64,000 nt of DNA from JACCZH01 sp963729445 (lineage in GTDB: Bacteria; Chloroflexota; Chloroflexia; Thermomicrobiales; CFX8). The notes beneath the pieces were generated by a model. That model was not told the DNA's origin. It saw nothing but the letters and a program-made list of their open reading frames with translations, and searched no databases. The stretch is from the NCBI GenBank assembly GCA_963729445.1, contig CAVSNU010000002.1, positions 1,178,001 to 1,242,000 of the forward strand, given 5' to 3'. Below are positions 59,518-64,000 of the stretch, in pieces. Made by a program: the position numbers and the translations under genes. How positions within the stretch are numbered: the first letter of the stretch is position 1; each line of letters starts with the position of its first letter.

Positions 59518-62500
59518 ATGGCGACGATTCAGGACGATGTGTATAAGGCGCTTAGGAATCTATCGAGCCTGGAGGATGCCAGACATCTTCTGTCAACGAC
59601 TCTAAACTACACCTACGAATCTGCCCCAGCCAGAGTAGAAGGTCTGCCGGAGGCCACACAGGCTGCGATGGCGGGCGATCCATACATCATCGCACAACAC
59701 GGTGATTTCAAGGTGATCCACACCCGGTTCCATGGAAGCCACCTGCCGTTGCCCACGAGCGCGAGATCATCAACCGGCTGCTGCACAATTACCGCCATTC
59801 GCTCTTCCTCTTCTCCGACGATGACGATTCTGACTGGCACTTCGTGAACGTCAAGCACGAGGGCGAGAAGGCGACCCGCGTCTTTCGCCGGCTCAGCGTC
59901 GGGCCGGACGAGAAGGTCGCCGAGCGGCTGCGCACCCCGGCGGCGCAGCTTGCCAGCATCGCCCTGTCTGACGCCGAACTGGACGGTCTTGAAACCCGAC
60001 CGCTTGAGATCCAGCAACGCCACGACAAAGCCTTCGATGTCGAGGTTGTCACAAAACGCTTCTACGATAGTACGTAATGTCTTCTATAAGGTCGAGGCGA
60101 TGATCGGCGGTATCGAGGACGCCGACCGGAGACGTCTCTTTACCCAACGGCTCTTCAACCGGCTGATGTTCGTCGCCTTCGTCCAGAAGAAAGAGTGGCT
60201 CAGGCTCAACGGCCAGACCGACTACCTGAACGAGCTCTGGAAGAGCTACCAGCAGACCCCGACCGCAACGGCTTCTACAACGGCCGGCTCAAGAATCTCT
60301 TCTTCGTCGCGCTCGATAACCCGGCCGGTCAGCGACTACATGAGGGCCAACGGCGCATCGCTGCTGTCCGGCATCCTCGGCGATGTGCGCTATCTCAACG
60401 GCGGCCTGTTCGAGCAAGAACGAGGACGACCGGAACGATCGAGATCGTGGTGCCGGACGAGGCCATCGAGACGATCCTGCAAGGACCTCTTCAACCGCTT
60501 CAACTTCACCGTCACCGAGAGCACGCCGCTCGACATGGAGGTCGCGGTCGATCCGGAGATGCTCGGCAAGGTCTTCGAAGAGCTCGTCACCGGCCGGCAC
60601 GAGACCGGCAGCTACTACACGCCCAAGCCGATCGTCTCCTTCATGTGCCGCGAGGCGCTCAAAGCCTACCTGCGCTCGGGTCTGCCGGACGAAGCGGCCG
60701 GACGCCATCGAGCGCTTCGTCGACGAGCACGAGCCGGACGGGCTGCGCGATCCCGAAGCCATTCTCGACAGCGCTGCGCGCGTCACGGCCTGCGACCCTG
60801 CTTGTGGCTCAGGGGCGCTATTTGCTGGGCCTGCTGCACGAACTGGTCGAGCTGCGGCGTTGCCTCTTCAGTCAGCCGTCAGGTTGACCCGGTGAGCGAC
60901 TACCGGCGCAAGCTGGAGATTATCCAGAACAATGTCTATGGCGTCGATATCGACCCGTTCGCAATCAACATCGCCCGGCTGCGGCTCTGGCTCTCGCTGG
61001 CGATTGAGTACGAGGGCGACAGACCCGAACCACTGCCGAATCTGGATTTCAAGATCGAGGTTGGCGATAGCTTGACCGCCCGTCACTTCGGTGCGGATGG
61101 GCAGCTTGCCTTGCGCCAGAAACCGGTCGAAGACTTCCAGCAACTCAAGGCAACCTTCCTGACCGCGCACGGAGACGACAAGCGCCGCCTCTACGCCGAT
61201 ATCCAGGTGGCCAAGAAGAAGCTTGCGGATCTTACCCACGGTGGGGCGACGGTGCACGGCTTCGACTGGCCGGTCGAGTTCGCCGAGGTCTTTGCTGACG
61301 GCGGTTTCGACGTCGTGCTGGCCAACCCGCCTTATGTGCGGCAGGAGCTGATCAAGGACATCAAGCCCCGGCTTCAAGGAAGTCTACGGCCCGCTATACA
61401 GCGGTACAGCTGACCTGTACGTCTACTTCTACTACCGCGCGCTCCAGATGCTCAAAGCTTGGTGGCGCGCTGGCCTTCATCAGCAGCAACAAGTGGTTTC
61501 GTGCCGCCTACGGCGCGAAGCTGCGCGCGCACGTTGCCGAAACCACTGACGTGCTGAGCATCACGGATTTCGGAGACTTGCCGGTCTTCGAGTCGGCCAG
61601 CGCATACCCGATGATCTTCACTGCCCAGAAGGGTGTGCCTGCCACGGTGGCCCGGTATACCGAGGTCAAGTCGTTGGAACCGCCCTACCCGGACGTCAAG
61701 ACCATGATCGAGCAGACCGGCGCGCTGCTGCCGCCATCTGCCTTTGACGGCGAGCGCTGGATGCTCACCGACGCCAAGACCGTCAATCTGATCCGGACGA
61801 TGGAGACAGACACGATTCCACTCGGCGAGTACGTTAACGGTCAGATCTACTATGGCGTCAAGACCGGTTTCAACACCGCCTTCGTTATTGACGGTGACAA
61901 ACGCGCTGAGCTCATCGCCGCCGATCCCAAGAGCGCCGAGATCATCAAGCCGCTTGTCGTGGGTCGCGATATCCGGCGTTGGACGGTTGACTACAAAGAT
62001 CGTTGGTTGATCGTAACGAAGATAGGTGTGGATATTGGGCGATACCCGGCCATCTTTGAGCATCTGTCAAAATGGGAACCTGAGCTGAGGAAACGCCAGG
62101 ACCAAGGACAACAATGGTGGGAGCTAAGAGCCTGTGCCTATTACGACGCCTTCGAGAAGCCCAAGATCATCTACCCTGAGTTTGCGCTTCAATCCAGGTT
62201 CACATTCGACGGCGATATCACGTTCACAAACAATAAAGCCTTCATTTTGCCTACCAAGGACCTTTCTCTGCTGGCTGTTCTGAATTCGCGCGTTGTCTGG
62301 GACTTTCTGAGGTCAACCAGCTCAGTGATCCGCGGTGGATACCTAGAACTTCGTTCCATCTACATCGAACGTATCCCAATATCCCCAATTCCGTTTGCGG
62401 ATCGAGCCGTAATTGAGTCATTAACCCAGCAATGTATAGACATAACGGGGGGGGGGTAGCGGCGACCTCGTCGAAGTCGAGGCAGAGATCAATGCCCGCG

Positions 62501-62544
62501 TCGCCCGCCTCTATGGGCTGCCAGAGCCACGGATGGAGATCTAA
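59518..62544 (+). pseudogene. Eco57I-like adenine DNA methylase, many frameshifts
   Basis: A single methylase of about 1,000 residues is spread over all three frames with at least ten breaks. Recognised parts in order: a start MATIQDDVYKALRNLSSLED; RLFTQRLFNRLMFVAFVQKK; DMEVAVDPEMLGKVFEELVT and HETGSYYTPKPIVSFM; motif I ACDPACGSG near 60795; NNVYGVDIDPFAINIARLRL; motif IV LANPPYVRQE near 61324; FISSNKWFRAAYG; and a C-terminal specificity-like region with KIIYPEF and VIRGGYLELRSIYIERIP. A run of ten Gs (62447-62456) causes the last break before the TAA at 62542. Localised breaks are single G/C indels. It should make N6-methyladenine for self-marking. Confidence 0.78.
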
Positions 62545-62547
62545 GCA

Positions 62548-63135
62548 ATGGCTGACAACAATGCGACCGGTGTCTCTGCTGCCTTCGAGATCCTGCTCGA
62601 AGAGATGGAGACAGAGGTTGAGATGGCCAATCAGGTGGGGTCACGGGCATTCGAACGGAGTGACTATGCCCGCGCCCGTGAGGTGGCCAACCGCGCTGAA
62701 TGGCTACAGGGGTTACAGGATCGTCTCTCTACACTACACAATGAGTGGCGAGGGCAAGCGATTGAGTACACCTCTAAAGAAGAAGAGGAAGCAGGCGAGG
62801 TTAGCGAGCGCCGCAATTTCGGACGGCTGGCATCCGGATTGCGAACGCCTACTAACGTTTTTCACTTGCCCATGTTGAAGATCATCCAAGAACTTGGCGG
62901 GGTCGCAAAAGCGCAGGACGTCGCTGATCACATTGAGCCAATGATGCGAGATGTCCTCACAGAAGCGGACTATTCAACCCTGCCTTCTAATCCCGAACTA
63001 GAGCGATGGCGACACTCCACCTACTGGGCACGCTGGAGGCTGGTTAAAGATGGTCTGCTCAAGGATGGCTCGCCACGTGGCGTCTGGGAGATAAGTGACA
63101 AAGGCCGGCAATTCCTGGCCGAGCAGGGCGGATAG
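62548..63135 (+). CDS. Winged-helix protein of the methylase locus
   Basis: A 195-residue protein. Residues 10-85 are charged helices, perhaps a coiled coil (FEILLEEMETEVEMANQV, YARAREVANRAEWLQGLQD). Residues 105-195 look like the Mrr-type winged helix: LPMLKIIQELGGVAKAQDVADHI, then RWRHSTYWARWRLVKDGLLKDGSPRGVWEISDKG in parts. It starts four bases after the methylase stop and ends directly at the next start codon, so all three genes form one operon. It may recognise DNA for the system; this is inference. Confidence 0.72.
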   Translation: MADNNATGVSAAFEILLEEMETEVEMANQVGSRAFERSDYARAREVANRAEWLQGLQDRLSTLHNEWRGQAIEYTSKEEEEAGEVSERRNFGRLASGLRTPTNVFHLPMLKIIQELGGVAKAQDVADHIEPMMRDVLTEADYSTLPSNPELERWRHSTYWARWRLVKDGLLKDGSPRGVWEISDKGRQFLAEQGG

Positions 63136-64000
63136 ATGCCCACCCACAACATCATCGACAACCGGCACGAGAAGCTGGTTGACCACATCCAGACGATTCT
63201 GCCCAATACGAAGAGTGCGAAGTTCGCGGTGGGGTATTTCTTCCTGTCGGGACTGGAGGCGCTGGGTACGAGCCTCGACACCATCAGCGAGCTACGGCTG
63301 CTGATCGGGAACACGAGCAACCGCGAGACGATCGAGCAGCTGTCGGAGGCCTACAAGCGGCTGGATGAAGTCAGCAAGAAGGCAGACGAGCAGCGCTTCG
63401 CCCGGCGGGCGGACCTGAACCGGCAGGCCGGCGAGACGGCCGAGAATTTACGCGACGCCGTCGGGCTGATGGACCAGACCGACGAGGCCGAGGAGCTGGT
63501 GCACTCGCTGGTGAGGATGGTCGAGGAGGGCCGGCTGAAGGTGCGGGTCTATACCAAGGGCCGCCTGCACGCCAAGGCCTACATCTTCGATTACACCAAC
63601 GCCAACCCCACCAGCAACGGCGTCGCCATCGTCGGCTCGTCCAACCTCACCCTCTCCGGCATTCAGGACAACACCGAGCTCAACGTGCTGGTGCATGACA
63701 ACGCCCCGACATTCGATCCCACAAGCGGCAACCACGGCAAGCTGACCGCCTGGTTCGGCGAGCTCTGGGACGAGTCGCAGGATTTCGACGAGCTGCTGAT
63801 GACCGAGCTGAAGGCGTCCTGGGCCGCCCAACTGGCCACGCCCTACGAGGTCTACATGAAGACGCTCTACACCCTGGTGCGCGACAGGCTGGAGGGCGAG
63901 CAGGCCGGGCCGGTGCTGCTGAGCGACGACGAGATCACCCGCAGCCTGGCCGATTTTCAGCGGGTGGCCGTCCAGCAGGCGGTGCGGATGATCCAGGAGT
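63136..64000 (+). CDS. PLD-family nuclease-helicase (partial)
   Basis: The first 288 residues of a larger protein that continues past the window. The N-terminal 230 residues have a phospholipase-D-like domain: AKFAVGYFFLSGLEAL, LRLLIGNTSN, GRLHAKAYIFD with H145-x-K147-x4-D152 and VGSSNLTLSG. Residues near the edge (DEITRSLADFQRVAVQQAVRMIQ) resemble the Q-motif region that opens a SNF2/DEAD helicase. The ATG follows the previous stop with no gap. With the methylase and winged-helix genes it probably forms a restriction-type defence system. No frameshift is seen here. Confidence 0.75.
   Translation, partial: MPTHNIIDNRHEKLVDHIQTILPNTKSAKFAVGYFFLSGLEALGTSLDTISELRLLIGNTSNRETIEQLSEAYKRLDEVSKKADEQRFARRADLNRQAGETAENLRDAVGLMDQTDEAEELVHSLVRMVEEGRLKVRVYTKGRLHAKAYIFDYTNANPTSNGVAIVGSSNLTLSGIQDNTELNVLVHDNAPTFDPTSGNHGKLTAWFGELWDESQDFDELLMTELKASWAAQLATPYEVYMKTLYTLVRDRLEGEQAGPVLLSDDEITRSLADFQRVAVQQAVRMIQE

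Noticed and set aside
1..64000. tRNA or rRNA genes, prophage or insertion sequences
   Set aside because: I looked for T-arm signatures, rRNA words, transposases and integrases on both strands and found none that I could support.

Overview
The window is a high-GC bacterial chromosome segment with about 50 protein genes on both strands, no rRNA, tRNA or CRISPR array that I can see, and no phage or transposase genes. The gene style points to Chloroflexota, most likely a relative of Thermomicrobia/Sphaerobacter. The signs are Thr-Pro-Glu linker lipoproteins, ScyD-type propellers, large LuxR/MalT-like regulators and secreted proteins with repeated W..NGG..FGYPIT-like modules. This is an inference from gene content; no marker gene is present.

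Left part (1-13.9 kb): a CoA-transferase/HMG-CoA-lyase-type pair, an aspartate-type aminotransferase, and a short island with a fused MNT-HEPN protein and a TcmP/DUF5131 pair. The pair's promoter carries an almost perfect SOS (LexA) box in its spacer. Then come a TP-rich lipoprotein and the fossil of its deleted duplicate, a DinB/D-cysteine desulfhydrase/toast-rack operon, a FhuF-like protein, a persulfide dioxygenase-rhodanese fusion and the first member of a secreted-protein family.

Middle (13.9-43 kb): two intergenic clusters of REP-like palindromes (14.0-14.6 and 24.7-25.3 kb), a double ScyD-like propeller, a MetE-like enzyme, an S9 peptidase, and a 460-bp gene-free stretch with several DnaA-box matches and an AT-rich tract (a candidate replication origin). 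An oligopeptide ABC transporter (two permeases, two tandem binding proteins, no ATPases) follows, then M28 and M81 peptidases, a CAP protein, two tandem secreted trypsin-like proteases, Hsp20 with a clear promoter, and an NpmA/KamB-like 16S rRNA A1408 methyltransferase homologue. The theme is peptide scavenging plus secreted proteins.

Right part (43-64 kb): a large LuxR-type ATPase regulator, a dynamin-like GTPase broken by two frameshifts, a RES/Xre toxin-antitoxin pair, a Crp/Fnr regulator divergent from a cupredoxin-fused copper nitrite reductase, an MDR-type MFS exporter, and a CYP152-type P450 broken by two frameshifts. The edge holds a probable defence locus: an Eco57I-like adenine methylase with many frameshifts, a winged-helix protein and a PLD-nuclease/helicase protein that runs off the end. 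The frameshifts I could localise are single G/C indels confined to 46.7-62.5 kb, which suggests sequence error at least as much as gene decay.
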